From an uncultured Eubacteriales bacterium (GTDB taxonomy: Bacteria; Bacillota; Clostridia; Lachnospirales; Lachnospiraceae): DNA of 64,000 nt. Positions within the stretch are counted from its first letter, which is position 1. Each line of letters starts with the position of its first letter. The translations under genes were made by a program, and so were the position numbers. Where the stretch lies: positions 1-64,000 of the forward strand of contig UQNS01000006.1 in the NCBI GenBank assembly GCA_900542465.1, given 5' to 3'. Under the pieces are notes generated by a model. The model worked only from the letters and a program-made list of their open reading frames with translations. It searched no databases and was not told where the DNA came from. Below are positions 16,369-25,670 of this stretch, piece by piece.

Positions 16369-17262
16369 ATGGGTTTAAAGATAAAAGATGTAAAAAGCTT
16401 GAATACAGGGGAGCAGGTGGATAACACATATTTTGAGAAGATATTGGATACTTCAGATGAGTGGATCCAGACTCGAACAGGTATTAAAAGCAGATACTTT
16501 ACTGAAGAACTTCCATCGGAGATGGCTGCAGAGCTTGGAAAGCTTCTTGAATTCGACAGAGATCAGGTGAAGATGATTATTGTTACATCTTTTTCTAATG
16601 ACTTAATAATGCCTTCAATTGCAGGAAAGGTCCATAAAGAACTGGATCTTCCGAGCGGGTGCTTTTCGATGGATCTTAACGCCGCATGTGCAGGATTTGT
16701 GGCATCGATGGTCCTGGCCGAAAAGTATCTTGAGGAGTGTCAGGAAGCGCTTCTTATAGCTTCTGAGAAAATAAGTTCGTGTCTTGATTTTACAGACCGC
16801 AGTACAGTTATCTTATTCGGTGATGGCTGTGCGGGTATGGTGGTGAAGAAGAATTCAAAGCTGTGGGTATCTGATGAAAGTACTTATGGTGATGAGGATT
16901 CTCTTCTTCTGAAAAAAGGCGAATTTATCAAGATGCGCGGACAGGAGGTTTTCCGCTTTGCCTGCAGCAAGGTTCCTGAGTCAATAGAAAAAGTTATAAC
17001 TAAGTCAGACCTTCCTATTGAAGATATAGATTATGTGGTTGCCCATCAGGCAAATGTCCGCATTTTGGATCAGGTGGCTAAGCGAACAGGAATTGCCGGC
17101 GATAAATTTCTGAAAAATATAGAGGATCACGGCAATACATCGGCAGCATCGGTTCCGACACTGGTCAGTGATTACAAAGACCGGTTCAAAGATGGTGATA
17201 AGGTAGTATTTTCTGCATTTGGTGCAGGACTGGTAGTGAATTCAATTTTGATGGAGTGGTAA
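16369..17262 (+). CDS. fabH: 3-oxoacyl-ACP synthase III
   Basis: Starts chain synthesis by condensing acetyl- (or branched acyl-) CoA with malonyl-ACP. Catalytic triad: Cys107 in NAACAGF, His in VVAHQAN and Asn in GNTSAAS. The SDEWIQTRTGI motif is present. At 297 residues it is slightly short of the usual ~320; residues 45-60, between TRTGI and the first helix, look compressed. It ends in MEW-TAA, and the fabK RBS lies inside those last codons. Confidence 0.93.
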   Translation: MGLKIKDVKSLNTGEQVDNTYFEKILDTSDEWIQTRTGIKSRYFTEELPSEMAAELGKLLEFDRDQVKMIIVTSFSNDLIMPSIAGKVHKELDLPSGCFSMDLNAACAGFVASMVLAEKYLEECQEALLIASEKISSCLDFTDRSTVILFGDGCAGMVVKKNSKLWVSDESTYGDEDSLLLKKGEFIKMRGQEVFRFACSKVPESIEKVITKSDLPIEDIDYVVAHQANVRILDQVAKRTGIAGDKFLKNIEDHGNTSAASVPTLVSDYKDRFKDGDKVVFSAFGAGLVVNSILMEW

Positions 17263-17264
17263 TT

Positions 17265-18197
17265 ATGAAGATAAATGAATTACTTGGAGTTAAATATCCT
17301 ATTATCCAGGGTGGAATGGCCAATATGACAGATGGCCGCTTCGCAGCGGCAGTTTCAAATGCAGGTGCGCTTGGAACGATCGGTTCCGGCGGTATGAAGG
17401 CAGATACTCTGAAGGAAGAGATCGCGATCTGCAGATCTGAGACAGATAAGCCGTTCGCGGTAAATCTTATTATGTTCAGAAGCGATATTGCTGAACTGGT
17501 GGATGTAGTATGTGAGGCTAAGGTGCCATTTGTTATTACAGGTGCAGGAAGTCCCGCTTCTTATATGGATAAATTCGAAGAGGCCGGAGTTAAGGTCATT
17601 CCTGTGATATCATCACCTATTCAGATCAAGAGGCTTGATAAGCTTAATGTATTTGCTTATGTTGCAGAAGGGATGGAAGCAGGAGGTCATATTGGTGAGA
17701 TGACGTCTATGACCCTTATTTACCAGGCCAGGCAGGAGACCGACAAGCCTGTGATCGCAGGTGGCGGTATCGGATCAGGAACACAGATGCTTGCGGCGGA
17801 GGTCCTCGGAGCAGATGGTGTACAGATCGGTACAGCTTTTCTTTTTACAAAGGAAAGTCCTACACATGACAATTATAAGGATCTGCTCGTTAAGGCGACT
17901 TCGACTAAGATCACTTCAATAGGCTATATCAACGGACGCCCTATGCGTGTCGTTAAGAACGCTATGACGAGAGAGTTCCAGAAGCTGGAAAAGGAAGAGA
18001 AAGATAAGGAAGTTCTGGAGAACTTTACCCTGGGAAGGCTCAGGAAGGCTGTTGTTGAAGGTGATGTTGAACAGGGTTCAGTAATGGCTGGATATACAGC
18101 AGCTCAGTTCGACAGGATCTATTCAGTTGAAGAGATGGTAAACAAGCTTATGTCTGAGTATGAAGAGACAAAGAACAAGCATTTAAGGAGACAGTAG
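17265..18197 (+). CDS. fabK: Enoyl-ACP reductase II (FMN type)
   Basis: Reduces trans-2-enoyl-ACP with NAD(P)H via FMN, replacing FabI. PIIQGGMANMTDGRFAAAVSNAGALGTIG, GSPASYM, AEGMEAGGHIGEM and IAGGGIGSG are nitronate monooxygenase/FabK-fold motifs, with the usual EAGGHxG histidine. The ATG at 17265 is chosen over GTG at 17256, because GGAGTGG then lies 7 bases upstream. No fabI is seen. FabK enzymes are generally insensitive to triclosan. Adjacent to fabD with no gap. Confidence 0.93.
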   Translation: MKINELLGVKYPIIQGGMANMTDGRFAAAVSNAGALGTIGSGGMKADTLKEEIAICRSETDKPFAVNLIMFRSDIAELVDVVCEAKVPFVITGAGSPASYMDKFEEAGVKVIPVISSPIQIKRLDKLNVFAYVAEGMEAGGHIGEMTSMTLIYQARQETDKPVIAGGGIGSGTQMLAAEVLGADGVQIGTAFLFTKESPTHDNYKDLLVKATSTKITSIGYINGRPMRVVKNAMTREFQKLEKEEKDKEVLENFTLGRLRKAVVEGDVEQGSVMAGYTAAQFDRIYSVEEMVNKLMSEYEETKNKHLRRQ

Positions 18198-19112
18198 ATG
18201 GGAAAAACAGCACTTATTTTCGCAGGTCAGGGTTCTCAGTATGAGAAGCAGGGGGCCGGACTTTATGAAAAATATCCGGAGGTCAGAGATATTTATGACC
18301 TTCTGGGTGAAGATCTGAAGAGGATATCCTTTGAAGGAGATCTGGAGGAGATCTCAAAAACTCAGAATCTACAGCCTATTATGATAGCTTTTCAGTTGTC
18401 GGTACTTCGGCTTTTAAGAAATAAGCTGCCTGCAATAGATGCAGGATGTGGTCTGAGTCTGGGAGAATACAGTGCTATTGCCCTTGCCGGTATCGTAAGT
18501 GAGAATGAAGCTCTTGACCTGGTAAGAAAAAGAGGCGAGCTTATGGGAGAGGCATCAGGCCTGATCGAAAGCAAAATGCTCGCACTTTTAAAGGTTACAG
18601 AGGAAGAGGCCAGAGAACTTCTTGCTCAGAGACCTGACCTTGATGGAAAAGTCTATATTGCAAATATAAACAGTTCCAGGCAGATAGTTGTTTCCGGAGA
18701 GGCGTCAGGTATAGACGAGCTGGAGAAATTTGCCAAGGAGCAGGGCAAGATCGCTAAACCTTTAGTAGTAAGCGGAGCCTTTCACACTCCTTTTATGGAG
18801 CCTGCCAGAGTTAAGTTCGCAGAGTATCTTAAAGGTGTGACATTTAAAGAGCCGGTGCTTGACTACTATCCTAACTTGACCGGAGAGAAGTATTCCGGTC
18901 AGGACATGAAGGAAGTACTTCCGGACCAGATCGTTTCACCGGTACTTTTGTATAAAACATTTAAGAACATGGTGGAGGACGGAGTTGATCACTTTGTCGA
19001 GATCGGCCCGGGCGGGGTACTTTCTAATATACTTAAAAGAGAATTCAGCGATATCAGGATCGATACTATTAAAGATGATGAAGACCTGATCAAATATCTT
19101 GGGGGAGAATAA
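18198..19112 (+). CDS. fabD: Malonyl-CoA:ACP transacylase
   Basis: Loads malonyl from CoA to ACP. FAGQGSQY at the N-terminus, nucleophile serine in GLSLGEYSAIALAG near residue 89, VSGAFHTPFM with the catalytic histidine, and EIGPGGVLSN at the end. The 304-residue length is normal. The start lies immediately after the fabK stop, preceded by AAGGAGA. Confidence 0.95.
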   Translation: MGKTALIFAGQGSQYEKQGAGLYEKYPEVRDIYDLLGEDLKRISFEGDLEEISKTQNLQPIMIAFQLSVLRLLRNKLPAIDAGCGLSLGEYSAIALAGIVSENEALDLVRKRGELMGEASGLIESKMLALLKVTEEEARELLAQRPDLDGKVYIANINSSRQIVVSGEASGIDELEKFAKEQGKIAKPLVVSGAFHTPFMEPARVKFAEYLKGVTFKEPVLDYYPNLTGEKYSGQDMKEVLPDQIVSPVLLYKTFKNMVEDGVDHFVEIGPGGVLSNILKREFSDIRIDTIKDDEDLIKYLGGE

Positions 19113-19115
19113 CAT

Positions 19116-19859
19116 ATGGAAGATAGAAAATTGGCGCTTATCACAGGCGCAGCAGGCGGAATTGGGATCGCGATCGCAAGAAAGCTTAAAGAAGAAGGTT
19201 TTAATATAGTTTTGCATGCCAGATCACTTAAGCCGGAACTTGAGGCTCTGAAGGCGGAACTGGAAGAAGGCGGCGCATGCAAGGTCCAGGTGGTTCTTGG
19301 AGATATTTCTAAATTTGAAGACTGCCAGTCTATAGTGTATTCGGTTCTGGCAGAAAATGAGAAGATCGATGTTCTGATAAATAATGCAGGAATTACAAGA
19401 GATAAGCTTATACTCAGAATGGAAAAGGAAGATTTTTGCGATGTTATAGAAACTAATCTGAATGGCGTATTCTACTTAAGCAAGCTGGTTGCCCGTCATA
19501 TGATGAGAAACAGGTCAGGAAGGATAATAAATATGTCTTCTGTGGTGGGCCTGCACGGCAATATAGGTCAGGCTAATTATGCGGCGTCCAAGGCGGGGCT
19601 TATCGGACTTACTAAATCATTTGCCAAGGAGCTTGCTTCAAGAAATATTTTAGTAAATGCCATTGCGCCCGGATTTATCAAGTCACCTATGACTGATAAA
19701 CTGACTGATGAGATCAAAGATAAGATTATGTCGGAAATTCCACTTGCCAGTCTTGGTAAGGCAGAGGATGTTGCCGATCTTGTGGCATTTCTTTCAGGTG
19801 ATGCTTCACGATACATCACAGGCCAGGTGATTTCTGTAGACGGAGGAATGAGTATATAG
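19116..19859 (+). CDS. fabG: 3-oxoacyl-ACP reductase
   Basis: NADPH-dependent reduction of 3-oxoacyl-ACP, an SDR family enzyme. TGAAGGIG cofactor loop near residue 10, NNAGITRD, then the catalytic S (NMSSVVG) and YAASK pair, and PGFIKSPMT. It ends with ITGQVISVDGGMSI as most FabG do. Its TAG stop shares one base with the GTG start of fabF. GGGGGAG precedes the ATG. Confidence 0.95.
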   Translation: MEDRKLALITGAAGGIGIAIARKLKEEGFNIVLHARSLKPELEALKAELEEGGACKVQVVLGDISKFEDCQSIVYSVLAENEKIDVLINNAGITRDKLILRMEKEDFCDVIETNLNGVFYLSKLVARHMMRNRSGRIINMSSVVGLHGNIGQANYAASKAGLIGLTKSFAKELASRNILVNAIAPGFIKSPMTDKLTDEIKDKIMSEIPLASLGKAEDVADLVAFLSGDASRYITGQVISVDGGMSI

Positions 19860-21097
19860 TGAAAAGAGTAGTTGTAACAGGAATCGGTATGATTTCACCT
19901 TTGGGAAATAATAAAGAAGAAGTTCTTGACGGTATCAGAAATTCCAGATGTGCAGTCGATAAGATCACTTTATATGATACAAGTGACAGACTGGTCAAGC
20001 TTGCTGCTGAAGTAAAGGATTACGATCCGGATGAGTTCTTTGATAAAAGAGAGCAGAGAAGATTGGATAGAGTAAATCAGTTTGGTATAATAGCCGGAAG
20101 AAGAGCTCTTGAGGATGCAGGTCTTACAAGAGAATATTTGTCTAAGGAAAGAGCCGGAGTTTATGTGGCTTCTGGTATCGGCGGTATCCAGACTATCGAG
20201 AATGAGCATGCAAGAGGTGAGAACAGGGGCTTCGACAAGGTATCCCCATATTTCATCCCTATGGCTATAGTTAATCTTACTGCAGGTAATATTGCTATTG
20301 ACATAAAAGCGCACGGCTCATGCCAGGCTTTAGTTACAGCATGCGCATCAGCGAGCAATGCAGTTGGTGAGGCATATAGACATATAAAGGATGGTTACGC
20401 GGATATTATGTTTGCAGGCGGCAGCGAGGCGGCGATCACAGAGCTTTCTATCGGAGGATTTACTTCGATGAAGGCTTTATGTACATCGACAGATCCTGAT
20501 CGTGCATCTATTCCATTCGATAAGGACAGGTCCGGCTTCGTGATGGGCGAGGGAGCAACGATCCTTGTACTTGAAGAACTGGAGCATGCGCTTGCAAGAA
20601 ATGCCAATATCCTGGCAGAAATAGCGGGTTACAGTGATACATGCGATGCCAATCATATCACCTCTCCATGCGAGAACGGAGAGTACGCGGCATTAGCTAT
20701 GACGCAGGCTATTGAGTCAGCGGGCATCAAGCCGGGTGATATTGATTACATTAATGCACATGGAACTTCAACACCTATTAATGACAAATATGAGACAACA
20801 GCTATTAAAAGAGCCTTTGGTGAAGGCTATAAGGATGTTCTTGTTTCTTCTTCCAAGTCTCAGATAGGTCATTTGCTTGGAGCGTCAGGCTCAACTGAGC
20901 TTGCTATGTCTATCTATGCAATGAATGAGGGTATCGTTCCTCCTACGATCAATTATGTGAATCCGGATGAGGATTGTGACCTGAACTTAGTTGTTAATAA
21001 ACCGGTAGAAGCAGATGTAAAATATATCCTTAAGAATTCTCTTGGATTTGGCGGACATAATGCTTCTGTTGTTTTAAAGAGATGGGAGAATAAATGA
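19859..21097 (+). CDS. fabF: 3-oxoacyl-ACP synthase II
   Basis: Elongating condensing enzyme. VVTGIGMISPLGN at the start, the nucleophilic cysteine in TACASASNAVGEA, histidines in NAHGTSTP and SQIGHLLGASG, and the GFGGHNAS terminal loop. 412 residues, normal. Begins with GTG overlapping the fabG stop by one base, and its own stop overlaps the fabZ ATG, so it is tightly coupled. No separate fabB was seen. Confidence 0.95.
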   Translation: MKRVVVTGIGMISPLGNNKEEVLDGIRNSRCAVDKITLYDTSDRLVKLAAEVKDYDPDEFFDKREQRRLDRVNQFGIIAGRRALEDAGLTREYLSKERAGVYVASGIGGIQTIENEHARGENRGFDKVSPYFIPMAIVNLTAGNIAIDIKAHGSCQALVTACASASNAVGEAYRHIKDGYADIMFAGGSEAAITELSIGGFTSMKALCTSTDPDRASIPFDKDRSGFVMGEGATILVLEELEHALARNANILAEIAGYSDTCDANHITSPCENGEYAALAMTQAIESAGIKPGDIDYINAHGTSTPINDKYETTAIKRAFGEGYKDVLVSSSKSQIGHLLGASGSTELAMSIYAMNEGIVPPTINYVNPDEDCDLNLVVNKPVEADVKYILKNSLGFGGHNASVVLKRWENK

Positions 21098-21516
21098 CAT
21101 TAACATTTGAAGAGGTAAGAAATATCCTGCCGCACAGGTATCCATTTTTAATGGTTGATAAGATCACTGACATGGAAGCGGGAGTTAAGGCTGTTGGCAT
21201 AAAAAATGTAAGCGGAAATGAGCCGTTCTTTCAGGGACATTTTCCGCAGGAGGCAGTGATGCCGGGAGTTCTTCAGATAGAGACAGTTGCCCAGGTCGGC
21301 GCTGTTGCACTTCTAATTGATCAGGAAAAGGGCAAAAATGTTTTTCTTGGCGGAGTAAAAAAGGCGAGATTTTACAATAAGATCGTTCCGGGAGACCAGC
21401 TGGAGATTCATTGTGAGATTAGTAAGAGAAGAGGAAGCATAGGTTTTGGTGAAGGCTATATTCTTGTTGAGGGAGAAAAGGCCATGGTGTGTGAGATTTC
21501 ATTTGCCATAATCTGA
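21094..21516 (+). CDS. fabZ: 3-hydroxyacyl-ACP dehydratase
   Basis: Dehydrates 3-hydroxyacyl-ACP to the enoyl form. Hot-dog fold with LPHRYPFLMVDK, catalytic histidine and nearby residues in FQGHFPQEAVMPGVLQIE, and KKARFYNKIVPGDQL. 140 residues. It overlaps fabF by 4 bases (ATGA). It is the only dehydratase in the operon and no FabM or FabA is seen, so how unsaturated fatty acids are made is not shown here. Confidence 0.95.
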   Translation: MTLTFEEVRNILPHRYPFLMVDKITDMEAGVKAVGIKNVSGNEPFFQGHFPQEAVMPGVLQIETVAQVGAVALLIDQEKGKNVFLGGVKKARFYNKIVPGDQLEIHCEISKRRGSIGFGEGYILVEGEKAMVCEISFAII

Positions 21517-21567
21517 GTGTGCTCTCTTGATTTTAATGCCCGCATTTAGGGAAAGGTGGATTTTATA

Positions 21568-22029
21568 ATGCTATCAGAGGTATTTACAGAGGTATATGAG
21601 AAGTTCAAATTAAACTTATACAAGAATATGTTCGTAAATCTCCAGGAGAGAGAGACAACATTGACGGCTACGGAAACTTTTACGGTAGAGGTGATTCATG
21701 CCCTGAAGAATCCTAAAGTCAGCCAGTTGGCAGAGTTCTTGGATATGTCTACTCCTAATATTGCATATAAGATCGCTTCCTTAGTGAAAAAGGGCTATGT
21801 TGAGAAGATCCAGTCTAAAGAAGACAAAAGAGAGTTTATCCTGAAAGCAACCGATAAATTTTATGCCTACTATGATGAGAAAAATGAATACATAGAGACA
21901 GTACTGGATCGTCTGGCTGACAGAGTGGGCAAGGATGATATTAATAAACTGGAATATATTCTTCAGGTCATGAGTGAAGAACTTATGCCTGAGATCAATA
22001 AGTATATTGCAAACAACAAGGTAGATTAA
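21568..22029 (+). CDS. MarR-family regulator of fatty-acid synthesis (FabT-like)
   Basis: Winged helix regulator; by its place at the end of the fab genes it is the likely FabT-type repressor responding to acyl-ACP. The HTH is ALKNPKVSQLAEFLDMSTPNIAYKIASL, with a wing at VEKIQSKEDKREFILKAT. ATG 21568 has GAAAGGTGG upstream; the longer frame from TTG 21556 has not. 153 residues. Candidate operators lie before acpP (12379-12417 and around 12509-12538). The assignment to FabT function is inferred from context. Confidence 0.8.
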   Translation: MLSEVFTEVYEKFKLNLYKNMFVNLQERETTLTATETFTVEVIHALKNPKVSQLAEFLDMSTPNIAYKIASLVKKGYVEKIQSKEDKREFILKATDKFYAYYDEKNEYIETVLDRLADRVGKDDINKLEYILQVMSEELMPEINKYIANNKVD

Positions 22030-22827
22030 ATGAATAAATATGAATTATGAAGGGAAGAAGTATTTTCCATAATTAAGGAAAAACTCGATCCGGATGAGAT
22101 ATTTCCGGATGGTCTTGATTACTTATATTTTGAAAGTATTGATTCCACTAATAAGTACGCAAAAGAAAACAGCAATACTATAAGTAATGCTGTCATAGTT
22201 GCAGAAAATCAGTATTCGGGTGTGGGAAAGAATTCCACATCATGGTGGTCATCACCTTATAGATCGATATTAACTACTCTGGTCTTATCTGTAGATATGG
22301 AGCCGGATAAGATAAGTATGTTTCCGCTTTTTATAGGAGCGATGATTCATGAGGTCTTAGAAGCTAATGGAATAAGTTCATCCATAAAATGGCCTAATGA
22401 TATTTATCTGGCCGGAAGAAAGCTCGCAGGTATTTTATGTGAGTCTGTTATCAAGGATGGAAGAGTGGAAAAGCTGATCATCGGGTTTGGCATAAATATT
22501 AACCAGACACCGGAAGAACTGATAGAAGGAAATATGACATCACTTTATAACTATACGGGCAGAGAATTCAACAGGAGAGAACTACTTGCTGAAATATTGA
22601 CATCTATATTTTCAAGAGTCAAAGATCCGATCGAGGATAAGATGGCTTTTGCTGAACGGATAGTAGGTGAGAATCTGTATCTGAAAGGGGAGGAAGTTGA
22701 ATTCCTTGCTGATAGGTTATATAGAGGGACTTTACTTGGAATAAATAATAAGGGGGAGATCATTCTGCTTACAGAAGACGGACCTAAAGAGTTTTTATCA
22801 GGGAAGATACTCATAGAAAAAATATGA
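22030..22827 (+). CDS. birA: Biotin-[acetyl-CoA-carboxylase] ligase with in-frame TGA at codon 7
   Basis: Attaches biotin to AccB. The frame from ATG 22030 reads MNKYEL, TGA (22048-22050), then continues without a break through YLYFESIDSTNKYAKEN, KWPNDIYLAGRKLAGILCES, GFGININQTPEEL and a C-terminal SH3-like domain. The usual GRGRxGRxW biotinoyl-AMP loop is degenerate here (SGVGKNSTSWWS). After the TGA the first standard start is GTG at 22222, which would remove the SIDSTN motif. An ATA/ATT codon at 22069-22074 lies at RBS distance from AGGGAAG. So it is nonsense-mutated, rarely started, or a sequence error. It has no N-terminal HTH, so it is not a repressor. Confidence 0.7.
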
Positions 22828-23375
22828 AGAAAAATTCAAGCGTAAAAAATTTAACTTATATGGGATTGGCTGTGGCATTGATGGTGGCAGGTGCAGCGAT
22901 ATCGATCCCTATCGGTCCGGTTCCTATAAGCCTGCAGTCTTTATTTGTGCTGCTGATCGGCATAGTTCTGGGTAAAAAGCTGGGACCTGCGGCAGTGTCT
23001 GTTTATGTGGCTGCAGGATTGGCAGGACTTCCGTTCTTTGCGGGATTAAAAGGAGGACCTCAGTATTTTATAGCTCCGACTTTCGGCTTTATAGCGGCGT
23101 TTATACTTGCGGCATTTATCGTGGGATGGGGCTATGAATCAAGGTCAAAGGTAAGAAGGTATATTTGTCTGATCATCGCAACAGTTGTCATATATGCGAT
23201 CGGGGCAGGTTATTTTTACCTTATGCAGAGATTCCATTTGGGCAAGACGCTCAGCTTCATAAGAGTCTTGCAGCTTACGATCGTACCGTTCCTTATAGGT
23301 GATTTCGTTAAGCTGAATCTGGCTTTCTTTATAGGAGGAAAGTTAAGAGAAGCTCTGAATTCCAATAGATTGTAA
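22824..23375 (+). CDS. bioY: Biotin ECF transporter S component
   Basis: Membrane-embedded biotin-binding subunit of an energy-coupling-factor transporter. Six hydrophobic segments in 183 residues, with the BioY motifs GPVPISLQSLFVLL and AAGLAGLPFFAGLKGG followed by PTFGFI. The ECF ATPases and T subunit are not nearby and are probably shared. It overlaps birA by 4 bases (ATGA) and closes the lipid operon, linking biotin uptake and attachment to AccB demand. Followed by a terminator. Confidence 0.93.
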   Translation: MKKNSSVKNLTYMGLAVALMVAGAAISIPIGPVPISLQSLFVLLIGIVLGKKLGPAAVSVYVAAGLAGLPFFAGLKGGPQYFIAPTFGFIAAFILAAFIVGWGYESRSKVRRYICLIIATVVIYAIGAGYFYLMQRFHLGKTLSFIRVLQLTIVPFLIGDFVKLNLAFFIGGKLREALNSNRL

Positions 23376-23386
23376 TATAATAAAGC

Positions 23387-23427
23387 AAAGACAGACCTTT
23401 TCAGATAATTCTGAAAGGTCTGTCTTT
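23387..23427 (+). terminator. Rho-independent terminator of the lipid operon
   Basis: AAAGACAGACCTTTTCAG (23387-23404) pairs with CTGAAAGGTCTGTCTTT (23411-23427), with a one-base bulge, and ends in TTTT. Confidence 0.92.
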
Positions 23428-23536
23428 TATATGCGGATGTATTCGTCATCGACCGGAAGAATAATCACAAAAATCCTTAACTTCATGATAGAATTACATG
23501 TGAATAAACTGGGCTTGACTCGGTAAGGAGAAGATC

Positions 23537-24469
23537 ATGAAAGAGGAATTTCATTTTCCGTCAAGAGACAGACATACAACAATAAGAGCAGTCAGATATC
23601 TGCCTGATGACGGAGTGGTAAGAGCTGTTCTTCAGATAACACACGGAATGCAGGAATATATCGACAGATATGATGATTTTGCAGACTATTTAACGAACAA
23701 TAATATTGCCGTATATGGCATGGATCTGCTGGGACATGGTCAGTCTGTAAGATCTGAGCATGACTGGGGATTTATGGCAGAGCCAGGACCGTCTGATACA
23801 ATAATATCAGACATGCACACTCTGTATGAGATCATTAAAGAAGATATTCCGGGCGAGCCTGTATTTATGCTGGGACATAGTATGGGGTCTTTTCTGCTCA
23901 GAAAGTACATTATGACATTTGGAAAAGAAATTAATGGTGCCATAATCATGGGGACCGGATTCACGCCGGAGAGGACCTCAAAAATGGGATTGGGCATAGT
24001 TAATTTGCTTGCCAGATTCAAAGGCTGGAGGAGACCGAGCAGGTTGGTCGAAAAAATGATGTTCGGCAGGGCATATAAAAAATTCAGCATGGATGGCAGC
24101 AGACCGGAAGATTCATGGCTTACAAGGGATACGGAGATAGTAAGAAAATACTATGCCGATCCCAGATGCACATTTAAATTCAAGCTGAACGGGTATAAGG
24201 GGCTCATAGAAACCGTCCTTCAGACGTGCAGTCAGACCTGCATAAATAAAACGCCGGATCAGCTTCCGGTATTGCTCATATCGGGAGAAGATGATCCGGT
24301 GGGCGACCTGGGACACGGAGTAAAGATAGTACATAACATGTTTAATGATGCCGGTATCAGGGATCTGACCTGTATTATGTACAGAGATCACAGGCATGAG
24401 ATCTTAAATGAAATTGGGAAAGAGCATGTATATAAAGACATATTGAAGTGGATAGTTGACAGGATATAA
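23537..24469 (+). CDS. Alpha/beta hydrolase, lysophospholipase/monoacylglycerol lipase type
   Basis: Serine hydrolase of the Hydrolase_4 (PldB) group. ITHGMQEYIDRYDDFADYL oxyanion region, GMDLLGHGQS, nucleophile serine in LGHSMGSFLLRKY near residue 116, acid in LLISGEDDPVG and histidine in YRDHRHEI. 310 residues, no signal peptide, so cytoplasmic. Monocistronic, between two terminators, with TAAGGAGAAG before the ATG. It follows the lipid operon but is separately transcribed. The substrate is likely a lysolipid or monoglyceride, by family only. Confidence 0.85.
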   Translation: MKEEFHFPSRDRHTTIRAVRYLPDDGVVRAVLQITHGMQEYIDRYDDFADYLTNNNIAVYGMDLLGHGQSVRSEHDWGFMAEPGPSDTIISDMHTLYEIIKEDIPGEPVFMLGHSMGSFLLRKYIMTFGKEINGAIIMGTGFTPERTSKMGLGIVNLLARFKGWRRPSRLVEKMMFGRAYKKFSMDGSRPEDSWLTRDTEIVRKYYADPRCTFKFKLNGYKGLIETVLQTCSQTCINKTPDQLPVLLISGEDDPVGDLGHGVKIVHNMFNDAGIRDLTCIMYRDHRHEILNEIGKEHVYKDILKWIVDRI

Positions 24470-24474
24470 AATAT

Positions 24475-24506
24475 AAAGCCGGCGGTCATTCATGACCGCC
24501 GGCTTT
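24475..24506. terminator. Bidirectional terminator between convergent genes
   Basis: AAAGCCGGCGGTCAT (24475-24489) pairs perfectly with ATGACCGCCGGCTTT (24492-24506). It serves the hydrolase gene and the reverse-strand mtnA, whose stop is at 24512. Confidence 0.92.
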
Positions 24507-24511
24507 CAAGA

Positions 24512-25639
24512 TCAGAATATTTTTTTGAATCCGTCTCCGAATGGAGCTTTTATGATTCCTTTTTCGGTGATTATGGCGGTGATCAGATCAGCATCAGTTA
24601 CGTCAAAAGCAGGATTATATACATTTATGCTGGCAGGGGCCATGCGTCTTTCATACCACATATCTGTCACTTCGCTGGCTGCTCTCTGTTCAATAACTAT
24701 ATCATTGCCGGAGGAGCAGGACATATCGATGGTCGATGTAGGTGCACACACATAGAAAGGTACATTATATCTTTTGGCTGCAAGAGCAAGAAGAGATGTA
24801 CCGATCTTGTTGGCTGTATCTCCGTTAGCGGCAACACGATCACATCCTACGAATACGGCATTTATCTTTCCTGTTTTCATAAGTGAAGCGGACATGTTAT
24901 CACACAGGAGAGTTACATCCATACCTGCAGAGGCCAGCTCAAACGCTGTAAGCCGGGTGCCCTGCAGCTGAGGTCTTGTTTCATCGCAGAATATCTTGAA
25001 ATCATATCCCTGCTCATGTCCAAGATACATAGGAGCTGTAGCCGTTCCATATCTTATAGTGGCAAGTTTTCCAGCGTTGCAGTGTGTCAGAAGACCGTCA
25101 CCTTTATTAAGAAGACTTAAAGCGTATTCTCCTATCTTCCTGCAGGTGCTTATGTCTTCATTGTAGATATTCAAAGCTTCCTGCTTTAAGCGCTCTACGG
25201 TTGCATGGATCTGATCAAGAGATGTCTCATAGTCCTCATTGAAGGAAAAGTCATTAGTACATTTTTCCATACGGTTAAGGGCCCATGAAAGATTAACGGC
25301 AGTTGGTCTTGCAGAGTTTAGATATTCCTTAGCCTTATTAAGTCTGAAGAAAAATTCATCTGCCTGGTCTTCCGTGTCAACATAGGTTCCTCCAAGCTCT
25401 TTAAGGTCAACGTTAGAAGCGATCCCCTTCGCAGCCAGATAGTAGGCAAAAGCGGCAGTTACACCGATAGCCGGAGCACCACGGACCTGCATATCAGCGA
25501 TAGCATGCCATATATCATGCTGGTCATCAAGCCTTATGACTTCGATAACACCCGGGAGTTTGGTCTGATCAATAAGTTCGATGGCGTCTCCATCATCGGA
25601 AAGTCGTACAGTATCAATATCTAAAATAGATGTAGCCAT
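24512..25639 (-). CDS. mtnA: S-methyl-5-thioribose-1-phosphate isomerase
   Basis: Converts 5-methylthioribose-1-phosphate (or 5-deoxyribose-1-phosphate) to the ribulose-1-phosphate form. VRGAPAIGVTAAFAYY, the catalytic cysteine in LTHCNAGKLAT and aspartate in GCDRVAANGDTANKIGT are all present. It ends with DVTDADLITAIITEKGI as usual. 375 residues, slightly longer than the common ~350. GGAGGAGG lies before the ATG. Last gene of the reverse operon ald2-mtnK-mtnA; eIF2B-like relatives are excluded by the catalytic pair. Confidence 0.95.
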   Translation of the reverse strand: MATSILDIDTVRLSDDGDAIELIDQTKLPGVIEVIRLDDQHDIWHAIADMQVRGAPAIGVTAAFAYYLAAKGIASNVDLKELGGTYVDTEDQADEFFFRLNKAKEYLNSARPTAVNLSWALNRMEKCTNDFSFNEDYETSLDQIHATVERLKQEALNIYNEDISTCRKIGEYALSLLNKGDGLLTHCNAGKLATIRYGTATAPMYLGHEQGYDFKIFCDETRPQLQGTRLTAFELASAGMDVTLLCDNMSASLMKTGKINAVFVGCDRVAANGDTANKIGTSLLALAAKRYNVPFYVCAPTSTIDMSCSSGNDIVIEQRAASEVTDMWYERRMAPASINVYNPAFDVTDADLITAIITEKGIIKAPFGDGFKKIF

Positions 25640-25670
25640 AATCCTCCTCCATAAGTTAATTATTTTTAGC

